A stretch of 64,000 bases of DNA from VRUE01 sp963816785 (GTDB taxonomy: Bacteria; Actinomycetota; Thermoleophilia; Solirubrobacterales; 70-9). Positions 33,708-43,709 of the stretch are shown here, one piece after another. The stretch is taken from positions 930,001 to 994,000 of the forward strand of contig CAWFLL010000004.1 of assembly GCA_963816785.1 (NCBI GenBank), read 5' to 3'. The notes beneath the pieces are model-generated. The model ran no database searches. It was not told where the DNA came from and was given only the letters and a program-made list of their open reading frames with translations. How positions within the stretch are numbered: position 1 is the stretch's first letter; each line of letters starts with the position of its first letter. The position numbers and the translations under genes are program-made.

Positions 33708-34749
33708 CTAGAACAGGGCCTCCTGGGCAGGCGCGGGAGGGGCGGCGGCCTCTCCGACTCGCAGCCCTGCGGGCTGCTCTGATCCGCCCGTTGAGGCCCG
33801 CCGCCACTCCTTTCGCCCGACCGGCCCGGCTACGCCCCCACCCTCGGACAGCTCGGGTGACGCGTTGGCGGGTCTGGGGGCGGAGGTAGGCGCGGTCTGA
33901 GTAGAGCTGCTCGTATTTCGGGATCAGGTCAGGGCGTTTGGCCTCGAGCCAGGCGAAGAAGACGTCGCGGACCTCGCCGCGGAGGTGCAGCGCGACCCCG
34001 CCGAGGAAGGTGGCGCCCGCCTCGCGAGCGCGATCGACGATCGGCTGCACCTGCTCGGGGCTGTCGTTGATGCCCGGCATCAGGGGCGCGATCAGGACAC
34101 CGGAGTCGATCCCGCGGCGCCGCAGCTCGGCGACCGCCTCCAGCCGCGCCGCGGGGCTGGGGGTGTGCGGCTCGGTCGCCCGCCACACCTTCTCGTCCAG
34201 GGTCGGAACCGAGAGGTTGACCGAGACCGGCAGCCGCTTCGACATCCGCTCGTAGAGGTCGACGTCGCGCATCACCAGCGGCGACTTGGTCAGGACCGAG
34301 ATCGGCGTCTCCGCCTCCTCCAGCGCCGCGATGATCTCGGGCATCATCCGGTAGCGGCTCTCGACCCACTGGTAGGGATCGGTGTTCGTCCCCAGCGCGA
34401 CCAGCTCCCGCTTCCAGCTCGGCCGCGCCAGCTCCGCCCGCACCAACTCGGGCACGTTCACCTTGACAACGATCTCCCGCTCGAAGTCCCGGCCGGCGTT
34501 CAAGCCGAGGTAGGTGTGGGTCCGGCGAGCGAAACAGAAAACACAGGCATGAGTGCATCCTCTGTACGGGTTGATCGTGTAGTTGAACCCGTAGCGCCCG
34601 CCGGGGACGTGGTTGATGGCCGAGCGGGCGCGGACCTCGTGGAAGTTGATCCCCATCGCCTCCGGCGCGTCGAAGGTCCGGATGACGGACCCGTCGCCGA
34701 CCCCCGGGAGCCGCAGGTCGTTCTCGGTCTTGAGCTCATCCCACCGCAT
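33708..34749 (-). CDS. Rv2578c-family radical SAM protein (spore photoproduct lyase-like; frameshift near C-terminus)
   Basis: The start MRWDELKTENDLRLPGVGDG at 34749 fits the MRW start of the Rv2578c family; an ATG at 34767 is possible. The radical SAM cluster motif is YRGCTHACVFCFARRTHTYL (Cys triad CxxxCxxC, near residues 74-81), followed by WKRELVALGTNTDPYQWVES and ISVLTKSPLVMRDVDL. One frame runs on to 33670 with an Arg-rich tail, but a switch near 33870 gives a tail ending APAQEALF at 33708, like the family end QATLF, so I prefer that. The LexA box at the start implies DNA-damage induction. Substrate unknown. Confidence 0.85.
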
Positions 34750-34750
34750 A

Positions 34751-34764
34751 CGAACATATGTTCG
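34751..34764. promoter_or_regulatory. LexA (SOS) box
   Basis: CGAACATATGTTCG is a perfect 14-bp palindrome matching the Gram-positive/actinobacterial LexA consensus GAAC-N4-GTTC. It lies two bases before the radical SAM start at 34749. The TATGTT inside it could be the -10 element on the minus strand, so transcription may begin at or near the ATG (leaderless). Confidence 0.8.
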
Positions 34765-34801
34765 CATGACGGGAAGACGCCATCCAGACGCTGGCGGCGA
34801 T

Positions 34802-34846
34802 CGAGTTTGCATCTGTGTCCGCTATGCGGACCCAGATGCAAACTCG
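34802..34846 (-). terminator. 20-bp hairpin after the NTF2-like gene
   Basis: CGAGTTTGCATCTG (34802-34815) pairs with CAGATGCAAACTCG (34833-34846), and inside GTCCGC pairs with GCGGAC, with one T-C mismatch and a three-base loop. It lies five bases after the NTF2-like stop on the minus strand and upstream of the LexA box, so it insulates the SOS gene from read-through. Confidence 0.7.
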
Positions 34847-34850
34847 GCGC

Positions 34851-35338
34851 CTAAGAGGCGAAGGAGCGCTCGGACTCGATGAACTCCTCGAGCTGCCCGC
34901 GCGCTTTCCTGCGGGCCGCCTTGCGCAGCGGCGGCAGCGCAGCGACCAGGTCGCCGCTCGGGCCGAGCGCCTGGCTTGGCCCAGCGGCGGAAGTCGAACT
35001 CGTCGACGTGGTCGGCGATCAGGCCGTCGGCGAAGCGGAAGGTCGCCCTGGATGTCGTTGACGACCGGCCGGCCGGTGGAGAACGTGTAGCGGGCGATCC
35101 AGTGCGCCGACCCGGTCTCCTCGTCGGCCTCGTGCTCGCGCAGCTCGATCTCCAGGTCGGTGGCGCGCCCGGTCAGCATCCGCCACATCGCGCCGACCTC
35201 CTCGCCGTCGAGATCGCCGAAGGCCGGATCGCGGAAGTGGGCGTCCGTCGCGTAGCAGGCGGTCATCGCCGCGCCGTTGCAGCGGCCGAAGGCCTCGTAG
35301 AAGCGCTCGATCAGCGCCCGGTTGGCGTCGGCGGCCAT
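34851..35338 (-). CDS. Nuclear transport factor 2/SnoaL-like protein (two frameshifts)
   Basis: The start MAADANRALIERFYEAFGRC at 35338 is followed by YATDAHFRDPAFGDLDGEEV and DLEIELREHEADEETGSAHW, the NTF2-like cone fold of about 150 residues. One extra G near 35063 and one extra A near 34974 break the frame. Correcting both gives TFRFADGLIADHVDEFDFRR and a tail QLEEFIESERSFAS with stop at 34851. The polyketide cyclase-like pocket has the usual acidic and aromatic residues, substrate unknown. Confidence 0.75.
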
Positions 35339-35818
35339 CCGCCCACCCTATGCGTCAGCCGGAGCTCGCCGGTGATCACGTAGCGGAGGACGTCGACCAC
35401 CTGCTCGGCGGTCCGGGCCGTTCCCTGGGCGGCGCGGTCGACCTCCTTCAGGGCGTGGTCGAACTCGGCGTCGTGGAGGGTGACGAACGGCTTGCCGAGC
35501 GCCGCAACGTAGCCGGCGTCGAAGGCGGCATTCCACTGGCGGTATTTGTCGCCGAAGCGGACGACGACGACGTCGGCGGCGCGAATCAGCGTCTGGGTGC
35601 GGATCGCGTTGACGCCGGCGCCCATGTGGTCGCGCCAGAAGGGCTCGGCCTCCTCTCCCAGGGTGCCGGTCCCGGCGTCGTCGGAGGCGGCGTGGTCGGT
35701 GACCGGGGCCGAGAAGTCGACCGGGAGCCCCGCCTCCCGCACGCCCTGCCTCGATCCGCTCGCGCCAGTCGGAGTGAATCTCCCCGGATAGGTAGACCTG
35801 CCAGGTGCGCTCGGCCAT
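35311..35818 (-). CDS. YtoQ-family protein (one frameshift)
   Basis: The start MAERTWQVYLSGEIHSDWRE at 35818 matches the conserved YtoQ N-terminus (VYLAGEIHSNWRE). After an extra G near 35750 the frame continues as VREAGLPVDFSAPVTDHAAS, then RTQTLIRAADVVVVRFGDKY, RQWNAAFDAGYVAALGKPFV and KEVDRAAQGTARTAEQVVDV. The fold is related to nucleoside 2-deoxyribosyltransferases but the family function is not known. The end overlaps the NTF2-like start by 28 bases. Confidence 0.75.
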
Positions 35819-35837
35819 CGGGCCAATCCTAGAGGCC

Positions 35838-37014
35838 CTATCCGGTCTGCTCCTCGAAGTGCTTGCTGAGCATCGTCACCTGGCCCTGGTAGTTCGAGCC
35901 CAGCTCGGCCCCGTAGAGGCGCTCGGCCGGCGCGCTGGTCCGCTCCAGCGCCAGCTTGCAGACCGGCTGGCGGTGCTCGACCATGAACGAGACGTCGCGC
36001 GCCCGCACCTCGAGCGCGGCGCGGCTGCCGTGACGGTCGCCGGCCGGGTCGTAGCCGAAGCCGGGATCGAAGAAGCCGGCGTAGTGGGTGCGCAGCTCGC
36101 CGGCGGTCGGGTCGTAGGCCATCATCTCGGCGGCGATCTGGGGCGGGATGCAGACGCCCTCGGCGGAGAGCAGCAGGTAGAAGATCTCCGGCTCGAGCAC
36201 GATCCGCCCTCCCGCGCTCGGGGAAGACCGGGTCCCAGTAGTCGGTCCAGCGGTAGGCGCGGATCCGCGAGAGGTCGATCGGCAGGCTGTTCTTCTTCGC
36301 CCGGTAGCCGACGATCCGGTCGCTCGGGCCCGGAGAGGTCGACGCTGAGGAAGAGCCCGTCGGCGAGCGCCAGCTCCGACTCGCGCAGGGCGTGGGAGTC
36401 GAGGTAGAGCAGCGGGAACTCGGCCTGCAGGCGGCGGATCTCCTCGTCGCCGAGCCGCACGTCGCCGCGGGCCAGGCGCAGCTGGTTGAGCGAGAGCCCG
36501 GTCTGGACCTGGATCGCGAACGAGCGGGGCACGACCTCGAGGTAGAGCCGGCCCCGGTAGCCCGGCGCGGATCTCGTCGAAGCGGTGGTGGCGGTCGGTG
36601 AGCACGCGGGTGAAGACGTCGAGCCGGCCCGGTCGAGCTCTTCGGGTTGGCCTTCGCCCGCACGTCGTCGGGCAGCGCCAGCTCCTCGATCAGCGGCACC
36701 AGGTAGGGCCGGTCGCGCTCGAGCACCGCGCCGTCGCGGAGGTCGATCCGTCTGGAACGCGAGCCCCTCGATCTTCTCCTCGACCGTCGAGTCGATGTCG
36801 GGGAGGAAGCTGCAGCGAAGCGCCCAGGCGTAGTCGCCGAGGCGGAGGTCGATGCTCGCCGGCTGGATCGCCTCCGGGCGGATCCGGTAGTCGCCGGAGC
36901 CGATCCATTCGGACTCGATCGCCCGGCTCAGCTCCTGCGAGGGAGAACCCCGGTGAGCGCCTCGGGCGCCCGCTCGCCTGCGACTCTGGCCGTGGCCGTC
37001 TCAGCCTCACTCAT
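35838..37014 (-). CDS. dcd: dCTP deaminase-family protein (2'-deoxycytidine 5'-triphosphate deaminase), about six frameshifts
   Basis: From the ATG at 37014 (MSEAETATARVAGERAPEAL) the gene can be followed through six single-base slips (about 36945, 36755, 36630, 36560, 36330, 36210). Readable pieces in order: LERDRPYLVPLIEELALPDD, KANPKSSTG, LTDRHHRFDEIRAG, RSFAIQVQTGLSLNQLRLA, SDRIVGYRAKKNSLPIDLSR, RIVLEPEIFYLLLSAEGVCI, THYAGFFDPGFGYD, VEHRQPVCKLALERTSAPAE and an end TMLSKHFEEQTG. This long form (about 390 aa, two dUTPase-like halves) deaminates dCTP to dUTP. All blocks are conserved, so the gene itself is likely intact. Confidence 0.75.
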
Positions 37015-37074
37015 CGAGCCATTATCCGTTCCCCCACGGCGGCGTCGGACCCGCGTCCTTCCGCAAATTCCGCG

Positions 37075-37847
37075 CTAGCGGCGGCGTTTCCGCTTCCCTT
37101 TCGGGTCGCGGGCGGCACGCTTCAGGGTCCGCTCGCTCTCCTTCTCGGTCGCCTCTCCCATCGCGATCTGGAAGATCGCCAGCACCGTCCCGGCGGCAAG
37201 CGGTCGCATCCGTTCGAGCGCCTCGCGGATCCGCGGCCAGTCCTGCTCGGGGCGGCCGGCCTTCGTCGAACGGGGCCCAGATCTCCCCCGACGAAGAGCT
37301 CGACGAAGGCGCGGGCGGCGCCGTCGGCGTGGCGCCGCAGCTTCTCGGCGGTCGCCATCGCGGCCTCCGGCCCGACGCCGAGCCCGGCCAGCTCCGCGGC
37401 GGCCTGCTGCAGGCGGGGGCTGATCACCTCGATCTGGCCGTCGGGGAGGGTGCGGTAGATCCCCAGTTTTTCGCCCGCCGCCGCAGCTCCGAGCTCGACC
37501 CTCTCCCCCCCAGATTCCGGCCATCTCGCCGGCATCGTACGATCTCCGGGGCCTCGTCTTCGAACGGCATCCGCAGGACGCGGGTGAAATCGAAGATCGG
37601 CGGCGGCCGAGCCGTCCCCGCTTTCGAGCACCCGCCGGATCGCCTCCAGGTTGAGGCCGTCCGCCTGCATTTCGCGGGTCAGCTCGATCCGGACGACGTG
37701 CTCCTCGTTGTAGTAGCCGGTGCGGCCGCGGACCACGGGCGGCGGCAGCAGGCCGCGGGTCTGGTGGGCGCGGATGTTGCGGACCGTCATCCCCGTCCGC
37801 TCCGCCAGCTCCCTGATCGTCATCTCGCCGTTGGCCGACTTCGCCAT
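37075..37847 (-). CDS. MerR-family transcriptional regulator (several frameshifts)
   Basis: The start MAKSANGEMTIRELAERTGM at 37847 gives the MerR winged helix: TVRNIRAHQTRGLLPPPVVR, GRTGYYNEEHVVRIELTREM, then the dimer helix ADGLNLEAIRRVLESGDGS. Beyond residue 85 the frame slips about four times. Pieces recovered: FDFTRVLRMPFEDEAPEIV, ERVELGAAAAGEKLGIYRTL, SPRLQQAAAELAGLGVGPEA and a basic tail ERTLKRAARDPKGKRKRRR. No metal-binding Cys pair is seen, so the effector is probably organic. Its start is one base from the SDR stop. Confidence 0.75.
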
Positions 37848-37848
37848 C

Positions 37849-38566
37849 TCACCTCATCGTAAGCAGCAGCCGCTGGCCGTTCATCTCGGCGGCGGCATCC
37901 GAGCAGAGGAAGACGATCGCCTCGGCGAGGTGCTCGGCCGGGGTGAAGGTCGGGAACTCCTCGCCGGGGCTCTCCTCGCGCATGCGCTGGGTCAGGATCG
38001 CGTCGACGACGACGATGTTGGCGGTCGCCCCGCTGCCGGCGAAGCCGTCGGCGAGGGCCAGGGTCCACGCCTCGGCGGCGGCCTTGGCGGCCGCGTAGGC
38101 CGCGTTCTCGTTGGTCGGCGACTGCGCCTGCTTGGCCGAGACGAGCACGAAGCGCCCGTCTCCGCTCGTCGAGCAGGGCATCGTGGAAGGCGCGGGTCGT
38201 GTGCTGGACGGTGCGGATCAGGAGGTCGTGCAGCAGCGACCAGTCGGCGAGCGGGGCCGTGTGGAGCGGCTGCCGCCGCGCCAGCCGCCGACCAGGTGCA
38301 TCAGGCCGTCGACCTTCCCGAAGCGCTCGACCAGCGCCGCGCACCACCCAGCCGCCGCCGTCCTCGTCGAGCAGGTCGACGGCGCGGCCGTCCCAGCGAT
38401 CCTCGGGCAGGCCGAGCCCCTCGCCGACCTCGTCGGCCAGCGCCTGGTCGCGGTCGCAGCCGCAGACGGTCGCCCCGGCATCGGCCAGCCGCTCGGCGAC
38501 CACCGGGCCGAGCCCGCCGCCGACCCCGGCGATCGCGATCACGCGGCCGTCCAGGCTCACAGCCAT
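37849..38566 (-). CDS. Short-chain dehydrogenase/reductase (several frameshifts)
   Basis: The start MAVSLDGRVIAIAGVGGGLG at 38566 carries the SDR cofactor motif (normally TGxxxGIG, here GVGGGLG). Then GATVCGCDRDQALADEVGEG, WDGRAVDLLD, VERFGKVDGLMHLVGGW, FVLVSAKQAQSPTNENAAYA with the YxxxK pair in AAYAAAKAAAE, and an end LCSDAAAEMNGQRLLLTMR. Slips occur near 38345, 38270 and 38165. NADP- or NAD-linked oxidoreductase of unknown substrate. Its ATG is only one base after the tRNA-Tyr 3' end. Confidence 0.75.
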
Positions 38567-38567
38567 A

Positions 38568-38649
38568 TGGGGGAGGCAGGATTCGAACCTGCGTAGGCAG
38601 AGCCAATGCGTTTACAGCGCATCTCCTTTAACCACTCGGACACTCCCCC
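38568..38649 (-). tRNA. tRNA-Tyr (anticodon GTA)
   Basis: On the minus strand: acceptor GGGGGAG (38643-38649) with CTCCCCC (38569-38575) and discriminator A (38568). The D-arm contains GTGGTTAAAGGA. The anticodon stem-loop is ATGCG-CTGTAAA-CGCAT with GTA. A long variable arm (class II) and T-arm GGTTCGAATCC follow. CCA is not encoded. The SDR start codon follows after a single T. Confidence 0.97.
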
Positions 38650-38700
38650 GGGGGAGACGGCGATTCTAGATGCTGGCCGCCGTCTGAGATACTCGCGCCC

Positions 38701-39155
38701 GTGCCCAGCGACAGGTTCTACTCGCGCCTCTCGATGTCGCTCGGCGCGACCGGGCTGCGCTGGACCGGCAGGCTCAATACGCCCCTCTACCGCCTCTCCG
38801 GTGGGCGGCTGGGCGGCAAGGTCGGCAGGGCCCCGGTGCTGCTACTGACCACGACTGGCCGCAAGTCCGGCGAGCCGCGCACCTGCCCGGTCGTCTATCT
38901 CGAGGACGACGGCCGCTGGGTCGTGATCAACACCAATGCCGGCAACGAACGGGTGCCCGCCTGGTCGCTGAACCTGAAAGCGAACCCGGAGGCCGAGGTC
39001 GAGGTCGGCCGCGAGAAGAGGAAGGTGCGGGCGCGGATCGCCGTGGGCGAGGAGCGCGCTGACCTCTGGCGCAAGCACAACGCGCAGTACTCGGGCTTCG
39101 ACGAGTATGAGAAGAAGCTCGACCGCGACATCGCGGTCATCGTGCTCGACCCGCT

Positions 39156-39159
<4 letters not shown>
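38701..39159 (+). CDS. Deazaflavin (F420)-dependent nitroreductase-family protein
   Basis: 152 residues from the GTG at 38701. The DDN fold text is YRLSGGRLGGKVGRAPVLLL, TTTGRKSGEPRTCPVVYLED (cofactor phosphate site GRKSGxxR), VINTNAGNERVPAWSLNLKA and NPEAEVEVGREKRKVRARI. Known relatives reduce quinones, nitro compounds or other acceptors with F420H2. Converges with the sigma factor gene, overlapping by four bases. Confidence 0.9.
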
Positions 39160-40283
<1,124 letters not shown>

Positions 40284-40414
40284 CGGCTCGATCTCACTGC
40301 CTCCGGTGCAACCTCTCCCCCTCCGGGGGGCCGACCCCAACGCTCCGGCCAGGCCGAAGTATAGGGAGAAACCATCGACCCGCCGAGACCCCCGTCCGTC
40401 TACCCTTGTGGGCG

Positions 40415-41419
40415 ATGGCGAGCCACCCCACCACGGTCTCCCCGACCGCCCCCGACGTGCAGGCCTCCACCCCGGCAACGATGCTGAGCCTCTCGCGGGT
40501 CGGCGTGACCGGGGTCGAGAAGGTGATCAGGGTCCAGACCGACGGCACCGAGAACCTCTACCACGCCGACTTCGAGTGCCTGGTCGACCTCAACCCCCGT
40601 CAGGCCGGCGTCCACATGTCCCGCTTCGAGGAAATCGTCGGCGAGGCGATCGATGAGGTCGTGCTCGGGGAGGCGTTCCGCGCCGAGGTGCTCGCCGCCC
40701 ACATCGCCCAGAACGTGCGCGAGCGCCAGGGCGGCCTTCGGGCCGAGGTCTCGGTCACGGCGCGCTACCCGCAGACGGTGACCACCCCCCAGAGCGGGTC
40801 GCAGACGCAGGAGATCTACGTCCTGTACGGAACCGCGGTCGCCTCGCTGCGGGGAACCCGGACGTTGACCGGAGTCCAGGCCCAGGGCATGACCGCCTGC
40901 CCCTGCGCGCAGGAGATGGTCGCCGGCCTGGCCCGCGAGCGGCTTGCCGAGCGCGGCTTTGACGCCGAGCAGACCGAGCAGGCGCTCGAGGCTGTGCCGA
41001 TTGCGACCCACAACCAGCGCGGCATCGGCACCCTCCACATCGGATGCCCCGAGGGAGGGCCGAGCTGGATCGACGCTCCGGAGCTGCTGCGGATCGTCGA
41101 GAGCTCGATGAGCTCAGAGATCTACGAGCTGATGAAGCGGCCCGACGAGCTGGCCGTCGTCGAGAAGGCGCATTCCCAGCCCCGCTTCGTGGAGGACTGC
41201 GTGCGGGAGATGCTGCGCCAGGTCGTCGAGGACTATCCGGACCTGCCGGGCGAGGCCTTCGTGATGGCGCGCCAGGAGAACCTGGAGACGATCCACCGCC
41301 ACAACGTGATCGCGGAGCGCTACGGCAAGCTCGAGGACCTGCGCACGGAGCTCGAGGGCGGCCAGCACCAGCGCCGGCATCTGACCAAGCGCGAGTGGCT
41401 CGAGGCCCCCGCTACTTAG
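40415..41419 (+). CDS. folE2: GTP cyclohydrolase, FolE2/MptA family
   Basis: 334 residues from the ATG at 40415. Family landmarks: LSLSRVGVTGVEKVIRVQTD, ADFECLVDLNPRQAGVHMSR, metal/catalytic Cys in VQAQGMTACPCAQEMV, HNQRGIGTLHIGCPEG, ARQENLETIHRHNVIAERYG. Known reaction: GTP to 7,8-dihydroneopterin triphosphate (or its cyclic phosphate in MptA), first step of folate or pterin synthesis. The GMTACPC form resembles the MptA-like branch. Divergent from the sigma gene. Confidence 0.92.
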   Translation: MASHPTTVSPTAPDVQASTPATMLSLSRVGVTGVEKVIRVQTDGTENLYHADFECLVDLNPRQAGVHMSRFEEIVGEAIDEVVLGEAFRAEVLAAHIAQNVRERQGGLRAEVSVTARYPQTVTTPQSGSQTQEIYVLYGTAVASLRGTRTLTGVQAQGMTACPCAQEMVAGLARERLAERGFDAEQTEQALEAVPIATHNQRGIGTLHIGCPEGGPSWIDAPELLRIVESSMSSEIYELMKRPDELAVVEKAHSQPRFVEDCVREMLRQVVEDYPDLPGEAFVMARQENLETIHRHNVIAERYGKLEDLRTELEGGQHQRRHLTKREWLEAPAT

Positions 41420-41512
41420 CAACGCCGCTGACCGTCGCCTGGCGTTGTCCTCAGTCGGCCGACTTGGTCACGTGCGAGTCCAGCACGCTCCCGGCGTCGC
41501 CCTCCCTGCGTC

Positions 41513-42082
41513 CTAGCCAGGCTCGGTCTTCGGCGCTGCTCGCCTTTTTCTTTCCTGTTCCAGGCGGCGGCGTAGGCCGAAGAAGTAGTCGGCGCCGCTG
41601 ATCAGCGTCGCCGCCACCGCCAGGTAGACGAGGGCCTCGACCCAGGCCGGAGCCGGGTTGGCGGCGATCAGGGCGAAGACGGCGGCGATCTGCAGGACCG
41701 TCTTCAGCTTGCCGAGCCAACTGGCGGAGATCACGATGCCGCGCTCGACGGCGATCGCCCGCATCACCGTCACCGCGAACTCGCGGGCGATGATCACCAT
41801 CGCCACCCACGCCGCCAGCCGGTCGAGCGAGACGAGCGAGACCAGCGCCGCCGCGATCAGCAGCTTGTCGGCGATCGGGTCCATCAGCTTGCCGAAGGTC
41901 GTCACCGCGTCGCGCGAGCGGGCGAAATAGCCGTCGAGCCCGTCGGTCAGCGCCGCCAGGGCGAAGACGGCGGCTGCGAGGGCGTCGCCGTTCGGCGTCT
42001 CCCCGAGCAGCGCGACGACCACCACCGGCACCGCGAGGATCCGCAGCAGGGTGAGGACGTTGGGGAGGTTGATTGGAAACAT
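41513..42082 (-). CDS. pgsA: CDP-diacylglycerol-glycerol-3-phosphate 3-phosphatidyltransferase
   Basis: 189 residues from the ATG at 42082 (MFPINLPNVLTLLRILAVPV); the longer frame runs through the upstream stop and is rejected. The CDP-alcohol phosphatidyltransferase motif is complete: DGLDGYFARSRDAVTTFGKL then MDPIADK (D-x2-DG-x2-AR-x8-G-x3-D-x3-D). About five membrane helices. Makes phosphatidylglycerophosphate, precursor of PG and cardiolipin. It starts five bases after the stop of the mini-MMPL frame, so they are co-transcribed. Confidence 0.93.
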   Translation of the reverse strand: MFPINLPNVLTLLRILAVPVVVVALLGETPNGDALAAAVFALAALTDGLDGYFARSRDAVTTFGKLMDPIADKLLIAAALVSLVSLDRLAAWVAMVIIAREFAVTVMRAIAVERGIVISASWLGKLKTVLQIAAVFALIAANPAPAWVEALVYLAVAATLISGADYFFGLRRRLEQERKRRAAPKTEPG

Positions 42083-42086
42083 CGCT

Positions 42087-42332
42087 TCAGTCGCTCCGGG
42101 CGGCGCCGAGCGCCGCGTCGCGGTTGGCAAGGTATTCCTCCCCCTCGATGCTGACATGGGGGATCAACCGCTCCATCCATCCAGGCAGCCACCAGGCCCG
42201 GCAGTCGTTGGTCCTGCTGTCCACCGACTGCCCGGCGACGACCAGCCCGACGGCGAGGGCGAGCCAGACGGCGATCGTCGGATAGTGATGCCGGGAGCAG
42301 AATCGCCCGATCGCATAGAGGGGTCCGGTCAC
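42087..42332 (-). pseudogene. Mini-MMPL: N-terminus of an RND/MMPL transporter joined in frame to its C-terminus
   Basis: An 81-codon frame from the GTG at 42332. Residues 1-41 (VTGPLYAIGRFCSRHHYPTI, AVWLALAVGLVVAGQSVDSR, TND) are the first membrane helix and start of an MMPL transporter, which normally continues as a 700-residue protein. Residues 42-81 (CRAWWLPGWMERLIPHVSIE, GEEYLANRDAALGAARSD) are the usual extreme C-terminus of the same family (WWLPxWM...IEGE). All of the porter domain and ten helices are missing, yet the junction keeps frame. Non-functional as a transporter. Either a deletion relic or an assembly collapse. Confidence 0.65.
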
Positions 42333-42339
42333 GGCCAGA

Positions 42340-42918
42340 TCATCCTTGACCAGGGGGCGCGTCGCCACCCGGCGGCGGGACCTCGCCCCCGTCGAAGGCC
42401 TCGGGGAAGGCTTCCGCCGGCGCCGCGCCGAGCCCCTGCCTGAGGACGACCAGGTGCTGCGCGTGGCCGGCCGCCAGGGAGGCGACGAGTGCCCGGGGAG
42501 CGTCGGTGAAGAGCCGCGGCGCCGCTTCCAGGTAGGTGGCGAGCGCGGCGCTCTCCAGTTCGTAGGCCAGCGTGAGCACATCCGCCTGCGTGCGGTTCTT
42601 GGCGAGGTCGAGCTCGGAGGCGGTCGCCGTCGCCTCCCCACCGAGGCCCCGGATCGCCTTCGAGATCGCGCTCACGTACTCCTGCTCCTGGGCACGGAGC
42701 CGGCGGGCGACCGGGGCGAACCGCGCCCGGACCTTCGGCATGCCGCCGGTGTAGGCGTCGAGCGCGGTCAGCTCCTGCGCGAGCGCCATGTTGAGGATCT
42801 CGGCGTCGGAGCCCTTCTCGGGATCGGTCTCGGCTCCGTGGCCGCGCTTGCCGCAGCCGGGGGCGAGGACGGCGATCAGGAGGAGGGCGAACGCGGCACG
42901 GCCGGCGGCGCGCCACAT
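42340..42918 (-). CDS. Ferritin-like-domain lipoprotein
   Basis: 192 residues from the ATG at 42918 (MWRAAGRAAFALLLIAVLAP, GCGK). Lipobox LAPGC with Cys near residue 22, then a helical bundle: DAEILNMALAQELTALDAYT, RRLRAQEQEYVSAISKAIRG, LAYELESAALATYLEAAPRL, SLAAGHAQHLVVLRQGLGAA. This matches the ferritin-like (DUF4439/rubrerythrin-type) secreted group, with Glu and His at bundle positions where a di-iron site would be. Anchored outside the membrane. First gene of a run with mini-MMPL and pgsA. Confidence 0.8.
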   Translation of the reverse strand: MWRAAGRAAFALLLIAVLAPGCGKRGHGAETDPEKGSDAEILNMALAQELTALDAYTGGMPKVRARFAPVARRLRAQEQEYVSAISKAIRGLGGEATATASELDLAKNRTQADVLTLAYELESAALATYLEAAPRLFTDAPRALVASLAAGHAQHLVVLRQGLGAAPAEAFPEAFDGGEVPPPGGDAPPGQG

Positions 42919-42991
42919 CCCGTGGCTTTGGATGGATCGGGCCGGGGCCATTGGCGAGGCCTGGAAGCCTACGGCCCGGGTCGCCTGGATC

Positions 42992-43709
42992 ATGATTGAG
43001 TCGATGAGCCCCCCGATCCCCCTCGAGGACCTCGGCCTGGATCAGCTGGAAGCGGAGATCCACGCCTGCCGGCGCTGCCCGCGGCTGGTCGCCTGGCGCG
43101 AGGAGGCGCGCCGAGGACCCGCGCGCCGCCTTCCGCGACGAGGAGTACTGGGCGCGGCCGGTCCCCGGCTTCGGCGACCCGGACGGCGAGCCTGTCGTCG
43201 TCGGCCTCGCCCCCGCCGCCCACGGCGCCAACCGCACCGGCCGGATGTTCACCGGCGACCGCTCCGGCGACTGGCTGTTCGCGGCCTGCACCGCACCGGC
43301 TTCGCCAACCAGCCGACCTCGGTCGCCGCGACGACGGCCTGCGCGCTCGACCGGCGGCTACATCACCGCCTCGGTCCGCTGCGCCCCGCCCGACAACAAG
43401 CCCACTCCCCTCCGAGCGCGACAGCTGCGCCCCCTGCCTGACCGCGAGCTGGAGCGCTCCTCGAGCGCCGCGGTCGGTCGTCGCCCTCGGCTCCTTCGCC
43501 TGGGACGACGCTGGGCCCTGCGCGCAGCTCGGCGCCGGATCCCGCGCCCAAGCCCCGCTTCGCCCACGCCGCCGAGGCCGACCGTCGCCGACTGGACACT
43601 GCTCGGCTGCTACCACGTGAGCCAGCAGAACACCTTCACCGGCCGCCTGACCGAGCCGATGCTCGACGCCGTCTTTGCCCGCGCCAGTAAGTTAAGCGGC
43701 TCCCGATGA
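42992..43709 (+). CDS. udgB: Uracil-DNA glycosylase, family 5 (UdgB-like), about six frameshifts
   Basis: The start is the ATG at 42992 or 43004 (MSPPIPLEDLGLDQLEAEIH, ACRRCPRLVAWREE). After successive single-base slips (near 43115, 43285, 43330, 43415, 43470 and later) the frames give DEEYWARPVPGFGDPDGEPV, VVGLAPAAHGANRTGRMFTG, DRSGDWLF, GYITASVRCAPPDNKPT, CAPCL and YHVSQQNTFTGRLTEPMLDA. GLAPAAHGANRTGRMFTGD is the family-5 catalytic loop, and the spaced Cys pairs fit its 4Fe-4S cluster. Known role: removal of uracil and other deaminated bases. The stop overlaps the next ATG. Confidence 0.8.

Noticed and set aside
37720..38631. Plus-strand frame of 303 codons over the SDR gene
   Set aside because: Arg/Gly/Pro-rich shadow of the minus-strand SDR and tRNA-Tyr; no domain.
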